From JAYWAM01 sp043782425 (GTDB lineage: Bacteria; Pseudomonadota; Gammaproteobacteria; Burkholderiales; Usitatibacteraceae): a DNA stretch of 32,528 nt. Below are positions 17,022 through 25,376 of the stretch, piece by piece. The translations under genes and the position numbers were made by a program. The stretch covers positions 1 through 32,528 of the forward strand of contig JAYWAM010000229.1 in NCBI GenBank assembly GCA_043782425.1, given 5' to 3'. Numbering within the stretch: position 1 is the stretch's first letter; each line of letters begins with the position of its first letter. A model generated the notes under the pieces. That model was not told where the DNA came from. It saw nothing but the letters and a program-made list of their open reading frames with translations, and did not search any database.

Positions 17022-17036
17022 TGGCGCAATTGTTGC
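17022..17036 (+). promoter_or_regulatory. sigma-54-like promoter upstream of the 211-aa gene
   Basis: TGGCGC, five bases, TTGC fits the -24/-12 consensus (TGGCAC-N5-TTGC) with one mismatch, and the invariant GG and GC are 10 bases apart. The expected transcript start is near 17048, about 40 bases before the ATG at 17087. No clear activator palindrome was recognised upstream. Confidence 0.5.
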
Positions 17037-17086
17037 ATGTTCTTTGTTGAAGGTGTCCCACTTCCGCCCCGAAAGGAGATTCGATC

Positions 17087-17722
17087 ATGCAACTACTGGA
17101 TATTATCGAGACTCAACTGGTCAGCAATCGCTTGCCTCTGGTGGCGGTAACCTTGGCGGCGGTTCCACACGCCAACACGCCCTTCGTACTCACTTTGCAC
17201 TGGCATGGTTTTGTTGAAGTCAAGCTGGCCGAAGCGCCTCAAGCCAACACCGTTGCCTACCAGTCGGTGCCAAGTTCTGCACTGCAAGTCAATGAACGCT
17301 GGGATCGATTCGAGGAGCTTGAGCACGATCTGATGGAAACAGCCTGGGAGTTGGGCGCCTGGGACCTGGTGCGGCGTGATGCATTGCCTTTCCAGCGGCC
17401 CGGCGCGGAAAATGTAGAGGCGCTTGACTGTATGAACGCATTCGGCACATCGCCGCAGAGCATCGATGGTAATTCAACCTTTGTCGCCGAAGTTCCGGAT
17501 GCGGATGATCTGCTTGGCTGCGCCGCGCGCGCCGGTTATCACCAGTGGATTTTCCGCCCGGTGCGCGGCGGTCTGTGGGCCGACGTAAGCGATGATTTGA
17601 CTCTGGAAAACGGCGGTTACCGCAACCCCCCCTGTCCGCTACTCAGCAAGCCGCCTGCCAATCGCAGAAACCGCAAAATGGTTTATCAGTTTGGGCGCAG
17701 TTCGCGGCAAATTACTAGGTGA
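17087..17722 (+). CDS. hypothetical protein, 211 aa
   Basis: I do not recognise this protein. It appears soluble, with no signal peptide or membrane helix. It is Trp-rich in short motifs (LHWHGFVEV, WDRFEELEHDLMETAWELGAWDLVRR, YHQWIFRPVRGGLWADVSDD) and ends in a basic tail. The start is secure: GAAAGGAG lies ten bases before the ATG, almost the same leader sequence as that of rsr (CGAAAGGAG). It has a sigma-54-like promoter of its own and is followed by a 155-bp gap before the SulP gene, so it is probably transcribed alone. Confidence 0.75.
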   Translation: MQLLDIIETQLVSNRLPLVAVTLAAVPHANTPFVLTLHWHGFVEVKLAEAPQANTVAYQSVPSSALQVNERWDRFEELEHDLMETAWELGAWDLVRRDALPFQRPGAENVEALDCMNAFGTSPQSIDGNSTFVAEVPDADDLLGCAARAGYHQWIFRPVRGGLWADVSDDLTLENGGYRNPPCPLLSKPPANRRNRKMVYQFGRSSRQITR

Positions 17723-17818
17723 GTTTTCCAGAGCGCCGCCGCATCTCCTACCCAACATTTGCAATACGCGATATTTTTTGCCGCAACCCAATTGGCAAAC
17801 GCAAAATAGCCAGAATAT

Positions 17819-17877
17819 TTGTCATGGAATGAGGCTTCGACCTTGTCACTGGACATGCGTATTGTCATAATGGACAA
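17819..17877 (+). promoter_or_regulatory. three TTGTCA repeats before the SulP gene
   Basis: TTGTCA occurs at 17819, 17843 and 17862, spaced 24 and 19 bases. The second and third copies are followed by inverted partners (TGTC-ACTG-GACA at 17844-17855 and TTGTC-ATAATG-GACAA at 17862-17877), the last touching the start codon. This looks like a set of binding sites for a regulator that would block transcription or translation start, but no protein can be named. Confidence 0.35.
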
Positions 17878-19590
17878 ATGCAAGTTTCCATCAGGCGGTT
17901 TTTTCCATTTCTTGAATGGCCGCGCATTAGCAGGCAGAGCATTTCTTCCGACCTGATTGCCGGAATCGCCGTTTCACTGGTTGCTATTCCCCAATCCCTT
18001 GCCTATGCCCAACTGGCCGGCGTTCCGGCCTATTACGGCCTATACGCGGCATTCATACCCTCGATTATCGGCGTACTGTTTGGGTCATCCGGAATTTTAT
18101 CAACAGGGCCGGTCGCCATGACTTCTTTGCTGACGGCGGCCAGTGTCAGCCATTTTGCAGCGCAAGGCTCTGAACAGTTTGGTGCGTATGTGACGTTGCT
18201 GGCGTTAATTTCTGGGCTTTTTCAAGTTGGCCTGGGTCTAGCCCGTGCTGGAGTGCTCCTGAATCTGTTGTCTCACCCGGTGCTTATGGGCTTCATTAAC
18301 GCGGCGGCATTGATAATTGCCCTTTCACAGTTGCCGGCGCTGACAGGTATCTCGGTTCCCCAGACAGAACATTTTCTGGTTGATACGTGGCATGTCCTGT
18401 CGCGGCTCGATACTGTGCACGAAATGTCCCTGACCTTTGGCGTAGGTGCAATTGTGCTTCTCTATGGTTTCAAACGCTTTGCGCCAAACTATCCGGGTGT
18501 CCTGATCGCCGTGGGATTTTTCACCTTGGTAAGTTCCGCCCTCGGTTTTGCCGAGCATGGCGGCCAGGTCGTCGGCAGTATTCCTACGGGATTGCCTAGC
18601 CTTTCCATTCCCACCCTGAAATGGAACGCGATCACTACACTGCTCCCCTCTGCCTTTGTGATCGCCCTCATCAGTTTCATGGAAGCCATGTCGAGCTGCA
18701 AGGTCATTGCCATCAAAACGCGCACGCGCTGGGACGAAAACCAGGAGCTTATCGGGCAAGGGCTGGCGAAAATTGCCGCCGCATTTTGTCACTCGATGCC
18801 AGTCAGCGGTTCGTTTTCGCGCTCCGCAATCAACCTGGCGTCGAATGCCCGTACGGGATTTTCATCATTGGTCTCGGCCGCTTTTGTATTGTTGACTCTG
18901 ATGTTTTTCACACCGCTTCTTTATCACCTGCCTAAACCGGCGCTGGCGGCCATGATTATTCTGGCGGTCGCCAATCTGGTCGATTTTTCGGCCATGCGCC
19001 ACGCCTGGCAGGCGAGCAGGGATGATGGCGTTGCCGCGCTGGTCACCTTTGTTGCAACCCTCGCGCTTGCGCCCAATATACAAAACGGGATACTCACGGG
19101 GATTATCATTTCGCTTGGGACGTTCATTTATCGTCGCATGTCACCAAGAATTGTGACAGTTGGGCTGCACTCGGATGGAACGTTGCGCGATGCGGTCAGA
19201 TTCAATCTTCCCCGGTTGCATCCGCAGATTGGTGCGCTACGCATTGACGCCTCGCTGTTTTTTGCCAACGCTTCATTTTTCGAAGATGCCGCACTCAAAC
19301 TAGAGCGGGAGATTCCTGATATGAAATTTCTTTTGGTGGTTGCGCAGGGTATCAATCATATGGATGCGTCGGGTGTGGAGATGTTACGCAATCTGGTCAG
19401 GCGCTTGCGGGAATGTGGAATCACCTTGGTGATCAGCGGCGCCAAGAAACAAATATCGGAAGTCATGGAGCGCACGGGCCTGATTAAAACAATAGGCGAA
19501 GACAATATTTTCAGTTCAGACAAACCGGCTATTGAGGCCTTGTATCTGCGGCTTGAGCAGCAGGCGCAAAATGAATTGCGAATTGAATGA
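17878..19590 (+). CDS. SulP family anion transporter with STAS domain
   Basis: The 570-residue protein belongs to the SLC26/SulP family (sulphate, bicarbonate or other anions). The N-terminal signature DLIAGIAVSLVAIPQSLAYA is followed by AGVPAYYGLYAAF and about 12-14 membrane helices. A cytoplasmic STAS domain covers about residues 445-560, with the conserved core HMDASGVEML. Substrate cannot be told from sequence by eye; both sulphate and bicarbonate/Na+ symporters share these motifs. The ATG at 17878 has no strong Shine-Dalgarno and lies beside an inverted repeat. The Sel1 gene follows within 13 bases, suggesting co-transcription. Confidence 0.92.
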   Translation: MQVSIRRFFPFLEWPRISRQSISSDLIAGIAVSLVAIPQSLAYAQLAGVPAYYGLYAAFIPSIIGVLFGSSGILSTGPVAMTSLLTAASVSHFAAQGSEQFGAYVTLLALISGLFQVGLGLARAGVLLNLLSHPVLMGFINAAALIIALSQLPALTGISVPQTEHFLVDTWHVLSRLDTVHEMSLTFGVGAIVLLYGFKRFAPNYPGVLIAVGFFTLVSSALGFAEHGGQVVGSIPTGLPSLSIPTLKWNAITTLLPSAFVIALISFMEAMSSCKVIAIKTRTRWDENQELIGQGLAKIAAAFCHSMPVSGSFSRSAINLASNARTGFSSLVSAAFVLLTLMFFTPLLYHLPKPALAAMIILAVANLVDFSAMRHAWQASRDDGVAALVTFVATLALAPNIQNGILTGIIISLGTFIYRRMSPRIVTVGLHSDGTLRDAVRFNLPRLHPQIGALRIDASLFFANASFFEDAALKLEREIPDMKFLLVVAQGINHMDASGVEMLRNLVRRLRECGITLVISGAKKQISEVMERTGLIKTIGEDNIFSSDKPAIEALYLRLEQQAQNELRIE

Positions 19591-19603
19591 TGGGAGATGT
19601 TGC

Positions 19604-20494
19604 ATGTTTGACAGACTAAAGATTGCAGCCGGGATAATGCTGCTTATGCTGCTGCCGATCACGACGGCGTGGGCTATCTCTCCTGAGGAAGCCAAAAGCA
19701 TCGCCTTGGTGGCAGAGGAGGGTAATGAAGGCGCACAGGTGTTGATTGCAGGTATTTACATGCGCGGCGATGCCGGCTACGCAAAAAATATGGGGTTGGC
19801 GACCCAGTGGTTTGAACGGGCCGCAGCACAAGGAAATAATTATGCCCAATTCATGCTTGGTGAGATTCATGAAGCAGGCTGGGGCGTGCAAAAAAATCTG
19901 AAGGTCGCTGCTGACTGGCGTGAGAAAGCGGCCAATCGCGGCAATAATCAGGCCCAGTTAAAGCTCGCCAAGATGTATTTGAACGGTGAGGGCGTAACGA
20001 AAGATATCCAGAAGGCCGAGTACTGGCTTAACCGTGCAGATATCGAAGGAAACAGCGATGCACGGGTTCTATTGGCCCAGCTATTTCGCGAACGCGGTAA
20101 CGCAAAGGGTAGCCGTGTGCTTGCCGAAAGGTGGTATGCCAAAGCTGCGACACAAAGCGATGAAGGCGCCATAACGCTCCTGCGCTTGATCGAGTACCTG
20201 GGATTTCAGGTGGATGAAACCTGGCATCAACGAACGCCCGACTTGCATCGGCTGGCGCAAGACGGCGATCATGAGGCGCAATACGACCTGGCCATTCGCT
20301 ATGAATATGGGCATGCAGACGAAACCAGGAATGTTGCCATGGCATTGCAGTGGTTCAAGCGCGCAGCAGAAGGCGGAAATGCAATGGCCATGAGAAAGCT
20401 TTCCGGAATCTATGAGCAAGGGTTATATGGCGAATCGAGAAGCTCCCTGTCAGCCAGGTATTGGGCCGAGCGGGCTGTTGCAGCCGGAGGATAA
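19604..20494 (+). CDS. exported Sel1-repeat (TPR-like) protein
   Basis: The 296-residue protein starts with a signal peptide (cleavage near residue 24, TTAWA-I). It then has Sel1-like repeats of about 36 residues, for example NMGLATQWFERAAAQGNNYAQFMLGEIHEAGWGV and VAMALQWFKRAAEGGNAMAMRKLSGIYEQG, roughly five to six in all. Such repeats form helical solenoids that bind other proteins. Location is probably periplasmic. I chose the ATG at 19604, with GGGAGAT seven bases upstream; the in-frame extension into the SulP gene lacks an export signal. It probably shares a transcript with the transporter. Confidence 0.88.
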   Translation: MFDRLKIAAGIMLLMLLPITTAWAISPEEAKSIALVAEEGNEGAQVLIAGIYMRGDAGYAKNMGLATQWFERAAAQGNNYAQFMLGEIHEAGWGVQKNLKVAADWREKAANRGNNQAQLKLAKMYLNGEGVTKDIQKAEYWLNRADIEGNSDARVLLAQLFRERGNAKGSRVLAERWYAKAATQSDEGAITLLRLIEYLGFQVDETWHQRTPDLHRLAQDGDHEAQYDLAIRYEYGHADETRNVAMALQWFKRAAEGGNAMAMRKLSGIYEQGLYGESRSSLSARYWAERAVAAGG

Positions 20495-20500
20495 GACCCA

Positions 20501-20541
20501 CACCAATTTTATTGGTGACGGTCTCCTTGCAGAGCGCAAGG
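20501..20541. terminator. two consecutive hairpins between convergent genes
   Basis: CACCAAT-TTT-ATTGGTG (20501-20517) and CCTTGC-AGAGC-GCAAGG (20525-20541) are perfect hairpins 6-60 bases from the ends of the Sel1 gene and ppc, which converge. No T tract follows on either strand, so termination is plausible but not proven. Confidence 0.4.
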
Positions 20542-20601
20542 CAGGATGTGCACCCAACCACCTCATCACATAACATCTACACAGACTGACCATTGCAATC
20601 A

Positions 20602-23415
20602 TCAGCCGCTATTGCGCAGCCCCGCAGCCAGCCCGTTAATGGTGAGATGGATGGCGCGCTTGGTGCGAATATCGGTTTGTCCGCCGCGATAGCGCCGCAG
20701 CAGTTGAATCTGCAAGTGATTCAGTGGATCAAGGTAGGGGAAGCGGTTGCGAATACTGCGCGCCAGCGAGGGGTTGTCTTGCAGCAGCTCGCTCTGGCCG
20801 GTGATGGCGCGCAGACAGTTTACACTGCGCTGCAACTCGGCCACGATGATGTCGAACATTTCCTTCGCCAGTGCCCGGTCCGGCACCAGATCGGCGTAGC
20901 GCGCGGCGATAGCAAGATCGGTCTTGGCGAGCACCATATCCATGTTGGCGAGCACCGTCTGAAAAAACGGCCACTGTAAATACATCTGGCGCAAGCTTGC
21001 CAGTGCAGCGGCCTCGCCTTCGGGATGATTTTTTGTCCAGCTTTCCACTGCGCTGCCGAAGCCGTACCAGCCCGGAATGGAGAGGCGGCATTGGCTCCAG
21101 CTAAATACCCAGGGAATGGCGCGCAGATCCTCAATCGAGTGCGATGCTTTGCGCGAAGCGGGGCGGCTGCCGATGTTGAGTTCGGCGATTTCGCTGATGG
21201 GTGTGGCGCCGCGGAAGAACTCGACAAAGCGCGGCGTTTCATACACCAGCTTGCGATAGGCTAAGCGCGCGCTCTCGGACAACTGCCCCATGATGCGCCA
21301 CCAAAGCTCATTTTCGGGGCGTTTGTGCTGCGCCGTTTTGTCGGCTGCCGATTCGGAAAAATTGGCCAGCAAACTGGCGGAAATGAGCGTCTCGAAATTG
21401 CGTCTGCCCAGATCGGGGTCGGAATATTTGGCGGCGATAACCTCGCCCTGCTCTGTCAGACGCACACCGAAATCGGAACACCCTTCAGGCTGCGCGAGGA
21501 TGGCCTCGAAAGTTGGTCCGCCGCCGCGCCCGACGGTGCCGCCGCGACCATGAAACAGACGCAACTTTATGCCCGACGTGCGCGCCAGATCGACCAGGCC
21601 TTTTTGCGCGCGGTACAACTCCCAGTTGGCGGTGAGATAGCCGCCGTCCTTGTTGCTGTCTGAATAACCCAGCATGATTTCCTGTAACCCGCCGCGGCTT
21701 TCCAGCCAGGAACGGTAAAGCGGCAGCGCAAAGGCGGCCTGCATGATGTGCACGCTTTCGCGCAGATCGGTGATAGTTTCAAACAACGGAATAATGGCCA
21801 GGCCCAGTTGCGGCGCGCCTTGCTCCGATGGCCGCAGTGATCCGGTTTCCTTGAGCATCAGGCCGACTTCCAGCAAATCGCTCACCGACTGCGCCTTGGA
21901 AATGATGGCGTTGGGAACCGCCTGCTTGCCAAAGCGCACATTGATTGCGGCGGCGGTGCGAAAGATATTCAATTCACTTTCGACCGCTTCGCTGTAATGT
22001 TGGTGCGGAATAATCAGTGGCCGCGGGTTTTGCAGTTCGCGCACCAGCAGCGCAACGCGCGCGCTTTCATCCAATGCGGCGTAATCGGCGCTCACACCGG
22101 CCTTGGCAAATAATTCGGCGACCACCGCTTCATGCACGTCGGAGTTCTGACGTATATCGAGCGACGCGAGATGGAAGCCAAAAATATCCACGGCGTAACG
22201 CAGATGCGCCAGACGCCCCTCGGCCAGCGCCTTTCCGGAATGCGTCGCGAGCGACTCGGAAATGGTGTCCAGGTCGTGGCGAAATTCCTCGGCGTTGGCA
22301 TAAGGCGCCATCTCGACTTCAGGGCGCCGCACCGGCTGCGCGTTGGTGAGCGCACACAACGTCGCGGCCAGTCTCGCATAGACGCCGATCAGCGCACGGC
22401 GATAAGGCTCGTCCTGACGGTGTGCCGAATCATCGTGTGATTGCTCGGCCAGCGCCATGACCGCATCGCTCGGTTTCACCAGACGCTCAGACATGGAAAG
22501 CTCTGCGCCCAAGGCATGCACCTCGGACAGATAATGTTGCAGTATCAGCGAAGCCTGGCGGCGCATCGCCTCGGCCTGCGAATCCGCTGTGACATAAGGG
22601 TTGCCGTCACGATCACCGCCGATCCACGATCCCATACGAAAGAATGCCGGAATACGCTGTAGCGTATCCCCCAACGCGCGCTGCGTCTGACAGTAGAGTC
22701 GCGGCAATTCGCTGAGAAAAGTGTAACGATAAAAACTCAGCCCGTTCTCGATCTCGTCGATGACGCGCAAGCGCGCAATGCGCAGCATGGCGGTCTGCCA
22801 CAATTGCAAAATGCTGCGATGCAGGGCTTCCTGCGCCTCACAATGCTCCTCAGGAAATAGATCGCTGCGCTCCAACTGCGCCAGCAGGCGCGCCACTTCG
22901 CGCTCGCAATCGAGCACGCTTTTGCGTTGTACTTCGGTGGGGTGCGCGGTTAACACCGGGCTCACCAGCGCGCCTTCCATCCATTTCCTGATTTGCGCTG
23001 CGCCAACGCCGCGCTTTTCCAGCGTATCCACTGCATGCAGCAAGCTGCCAAGCTGCGGCGGCGATCCTGACTGGCGATGAATGCGGCGGCGGCGATTGTG
23101 ATGACGGTCCTCGGCGATGTTGGCCAGAATGGAAAAATAGCTGAAAGCGCGCACCACATTCAAGGTCAGTTCTATGCTCAGACCTTCAAACTCCTGATCG
23201 AACTTTTTCTTGAGCTGCGCGATTTCCTCGGCTTTGGCGCCGCGTCTGAAGGCCACTGCGATCTGCCTGATCTGCTCAATTTTGTTAAAAGTGTCTTCAC
23301 CGCTCGCGGTGCGGATAACCTCGCCGAGCACACGCCCCAGCAGACGCGTTTCTTCACGCAGGCGCGCGTCCTTGCCGGTGGCGGGTTTGGTTTCGTAAAT
23401 ATTTGTTGTTTGCAT
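20602..23415 (-). CDS. ppc: phosphoenolpyruvate carboxylase
   Basis: Ppc makes oxaloacetate from phosphoenolpyruvate and bicarbonate to refill the TCA cycle. The 937-residue length is normal. Active-site elements are seen at His158 (VLTAHPTEVQRKS), Lys589 (LGYSDSNKDGGY), Arg624/Arg630 (FHGRGGTVGRGGGP) and the Gly-rich GSWIGGDRDGNPYV. The C-terminus ends INGLAAGLRNSG, close to the usual NTG end. It stands alone in its transcription unit, convergent with the Sel1 gene. The 156-bp gap upstream, towards rtcR, shows no recognised element. Confidence 0.97.
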   Translation of the reverse strand: MQTTNIYETKPATGKDARLREETRLLGRVLGEVIRTASGEDTFNKIEQIRQIAVAFRRGAKAEEIAQLKKKFDQEFEGLSIELTLNVVRAFSYFSILANIAEDRHHNRRRRIHRQSGSPPQLGSLLHAVDTLEKRGVGAAQIRKWMEGALVSPVLTAHPTEVQRKSVLDCEREVARLLAQLERSDLFPEEHCEAQEALHRSILQLWQTAMLRIARLRVIDEIENGLSFYRYTFLSELPRLYCQTQRALGDTLQRIPAFFRMGSWIGGDRDGNPYVTADSQAEAMRRQASLILQHYLSEVHALGAELSMSERLVKPSDAVMALAEQSHDDSAHRQDEPYRRALIGVYARLAATLCALTNAQPVRRPEVEMAPYANAEEFRHDLDTISESLATHSGKALAEGRLAHLRYAVDIFGFHLASLDIRQNSDVHEAVVAELFAKAGVSADYAALDESARVALLVRELQNPRPLIIPHQHYSEAVESELNIFRTAAAINVRFGKQAVPNAIISKAQSVSDLLEVGLMLKETGSLRPSEQGAPQLGLAIIPLFETITDLRESVHIMQAAFALPLYRSWLESRGGLQEIMLGYSDSNKDGGYLTANWELYRAQKGLVDLARTSGIKLRLFHGRGGTVGRGGGPTFEAILAQPEGCSDFGVRLTEQGEVIAAKYSDPDLGRRNFETLISASLLANFSESAADKTAQHKRPENELWWRIMGQLSESARLAYRKLVYETPRFVEFFRGATPISEIAELNIGSRPASRKASHSIEDLRAIPWVFSWSQCRLSIPGWYGFGSAVESWTKNHPEGEAAALASLRQMYLQWPFFQTVLANMDMVLAKTDLAIAARYADLVPDRALAKEMFDIIVAELQRSVNCLRAITGQSELLQDNPSLARSIRNRFPYLDPLNHLQIQLLRRYRGGQTDIRTKRAIHLTINGLAAGLRNSG

Positions 23416-23571
23416 CGGAAATCTTTTAGGTTAGCGTTGAGGATACGGGTACCGCGGACATATCTTTGCCGGACGGCCCCTTAGTGTACCGCAGAGACAG
23501 CGACGCCATTCCATACTGGCTACTCACAACAGCGCGAGTCGACGCCAGATAATCTTGCGGGGAGCCTCACC

Positions 23572-25155
23572 TCACGCAATCGATTTCCAATCTAAGCCAT
23601 AGCGCGCCAAGTATTTCCTCAGCCGGTCTGAATCGTTGCGGCTCTCACGCGCGCTCCGCGATACGGCAAACAGCTTGCGGCCAGCGTCTGCGAGATTTTT
23701 CGATTTTCGACATAGCTCAAGCACCGCTTCGAGCTGTAGTCGATCAAACAAATCCATCTTCTCCAGACTTTCAGCGCTCAGCCATTGTTGAAGACCGACT
23801 GACTGCTTCTGCTGCTTCGGGCGCCACAATTTGCGTAAGCGCGCAATCTCCGCGTCCACTACCTCATCAGAAATTCTGCCTCCAGCGGCGAATGTGGCCA
23901 TGCGCAGGACGGACGCAGCAAGATCACGAAAGTTGCCTGTCCAAGCGGCGTCCGTTGATGCGGCAAAGACCATGTATTTGGCGCGCGCTTCTTTGTTGAA
24001 ACGAACCATCCCGCCCAGTTCACGCGAAAACTGAGTCAGCAAATATTCAAGATTCGGCGCAATATCTTCGTGGCGCTCAGCCAAGCTGGGCAGCACATAG
24101 GTCCAGAGATTGATACGGGCAAAAAGATCTTCACGAAAGCGGCCTTTGTGCAGCGCGTCCTGCAGGTCGAGATTGGTGCCGGCGATCAGTTGAAAATCGC
24201 TTTCCACTTCGCGGTCTGATCCCACGGGGAAGAACACTTTTTCTTCAATGGCTTTAAGCAGCATGGCCTGTTCGTCCAGGCCCAGCTCACCGATTTCATC
24301 CAGGAACAGCAGCCCCTTGTGCGCGGTGCGCAGCAAGCCAGCGCGGTCGTTTGCTGCACCGGTGAAGGCGCCTTTGACATGGCCAAACAGTGCGGAGGCG
24401 GCACCGTCGCCATGCAAGGTGGCGCAGTTGACTTCAACAAAGCTGCCGCTGATCTGATGGCGCGCCTTCTTGAGCTCGAACACTCGTTTGGCCAGAAAAG
24501 ACTTGCCTGCGCCGGTCGGTCCCATCAGTAGTATCGGCGCCTTTGAGCGGCCGGCCACGTGTTCAATTTCTTCTACCAGGCGGTTGAAGCGCGGGTTTTT
24601 AGTAGCGATGCCTGATTTGAGAAATGACACCGCATCCTGCTGTTCGCGCGCAAAACGCTTGGCTAGCTGATCATAGCGCGAAAGATCAAGGTCGATCAGA
24701 ACGTGGCTTCCCGGCTGTGCGCTCCCTTGGCGCTTGGGCGGCGAAGTTTGCAGCAGCACGCCAGGGAAGTACCGCGCCTCGACCATGAGAAATAGGCAGA
24801 TCTGCGCGACGTGTGTCCCCGTGGTGATGTGGATCCAGTACTCCTCCGCGTCGGGATTAAAAGGGTATTCACGCGCAAAATCGAACAGAGCCGCATACAC
24901 CTCGCCGAAATCCCAGGGGTCGCGAATGCTTAAGGGCGTGGAACGCACCTCAGTTTCGGGCGAGACGGAATGGATATCTGCAACAAGCTGCTCCACCAGC
25001 GCCTCCTGGCCGGTGTGCAGAAGCTCGAGACGGCGCACCAACACATCTTCGCGCTGCGTGAGAGCGACGGTCGGGCGCCAGCGCTCCCAGCGTTGGCTAC
25101 CCTTGCCAGAGTCGAGTTGTGTGCCGAGAAAGCCGATGACTACTATTTCTTTCAC
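23572..25155 (-). CDS. rtcR: RtcR, sigma-54-dependent activator of the RNA repair operon
   Basis: RtcR senses RNA damage and activates rtcBA transcription with sigma-54. The 527-residue protein has the N-terminal RtcR/CARF-type domain (FLGTQLDSGKGSQRWERWRP, then WIHITTGTHVAQICLFL). The AAA+ domain has Walker A GPTGAGKS (212-219), the sigma-54 contact loop GAFTGA (262-267) and Walker B LLFLDEIGE. A C-terminal helix-turn-helix region follows. In the family the CARF domain holds AAA+ activity in check until a ligand, thought to be RNA ends or tRNA fragments, binds. I start at the GTG at 25155, since VKEIVVIGFLG matches the family's N-terminus. The TTG at 25185 would run through the 24-bp palindrome. 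It is divergent from rsr. Confidence 0.95.
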   Translation of the reverse strand: MKEIVVIGFLGTQLDSGKGSQRWERWRPTVALTQREDVLVRRLELLHTGQEALVEQLVADIHSVSPETEVRSTPLSIRDPWDFGEVYAALFDFAREYPFNPDAEEYWIHITTGTHVAQICLFLMVEARYFPGVLLQTSPPKRQGSAQPGSHVLIDLDLSRYDQLAKRFAREQQDAVSFLKSGIATKNPRFNRLVEEIEHVAGRSKAPILLMGPTGAGKSFLAKRVFELKKARHQISGSFVEVNCATLHGDGAASALFGHVKGAFTGAANDRAGLLRTAHKGLLFLDEIGELGLDEQAMLLKAIEEKVFFPVGSDREVESDFQLIAGTNLDLQDALHKGRFREDLFARINLWTYVLPSLAERHEDIAPNLEYLLTQFSRELGGMVRFNKEARAKYMVFAASTDAAWTGNFRDLAASVLRMATFAAGGRISDEVVDAEIARLRKLWRPKQQKQSVGLQQWLSAESLEKMDLFDRLQLEAVLELCRKSKNLADAGRKLFAVSRSARESRNDSDRLRKYLARYGLDWKSIA

Positions 25156-25166
25156 GATACATAAAG

Positions 25167-25190
25167 ATAGATTGCGATATAGCAATCTAT
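25167..25190. promoter_or_regulatory. 24-bp palindrome, probable RtcR upstream activating site
   Basis: Nine-base arms ATAGATTGC and GCAATCTAT flank a six-base centre (GATATA). The site is 12 bases before the rtcR GTG and about 110 bases upstream of the sigma-54 promoter of rsr. That is where an enhancer for a bacterial enhancer-binding protein is expected, and it also suggests autoregulation of rtcR. Confidence 0.65.
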
Positions 25191-25258
25191 ATTGTTATGG
25201 ATTTACACGCAACCCGAGTTTTCTGTTTTATGTATTTGCATAGATTAAATATTAATAA

Positions 25259-25271
25259 TATCAATGCGTTG
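25259..25271 (+). promoter_or_regulatory. IHF-consensus site
   Basis: TATCAATGCGTTG fits WATCAA-N4-TTR exactly, with an A/T-rich stretch just upstream (25240-25260). It lies between the palindrome and the sigma-54 promoter, the usual place for IHF bending that brings activator and polymerase together. Confidence 0.55.
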
Positions 25272-25299
25272 GGCAAATGCAGCTTTGCGGAAATGATTT

Positions 25300-25314
25300 T
25301 GGCACATCCATTGC
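25300..25314 (+). promoter_or_regulatory. sigma-54 promoter of the rsr-rtcBA operon
   Basis: TGGCAC, five bases, TTGC matches the -24/-12 consensus exactly. Expected transcript start is near 25326, leaving a leader of about 50 bases before the rsr ATG. With RtcR encoded divergently, this is very probably its target promoter. Confidence 0.9.
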
Positions 25315-25376
25315 GATATGTGACGCAAGGGCGCGTTGTATGAAGAGAGCGCAACCATCCACGAAAGGAGAATGCA

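Larger units (their letters stand above)
16573..17086. other. gene-free region between bioA and the 211-aa gene
   Basis: This 514-bp stretch separates divergently transcribed genes. It holds a paired palindromic repeat (16736-16806) and a sigma-54-like promoter (17022-17036), described separately. Short open frames here are not convincing. No tRNA or other RNA gene was recognised. Confidence 0.7.
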
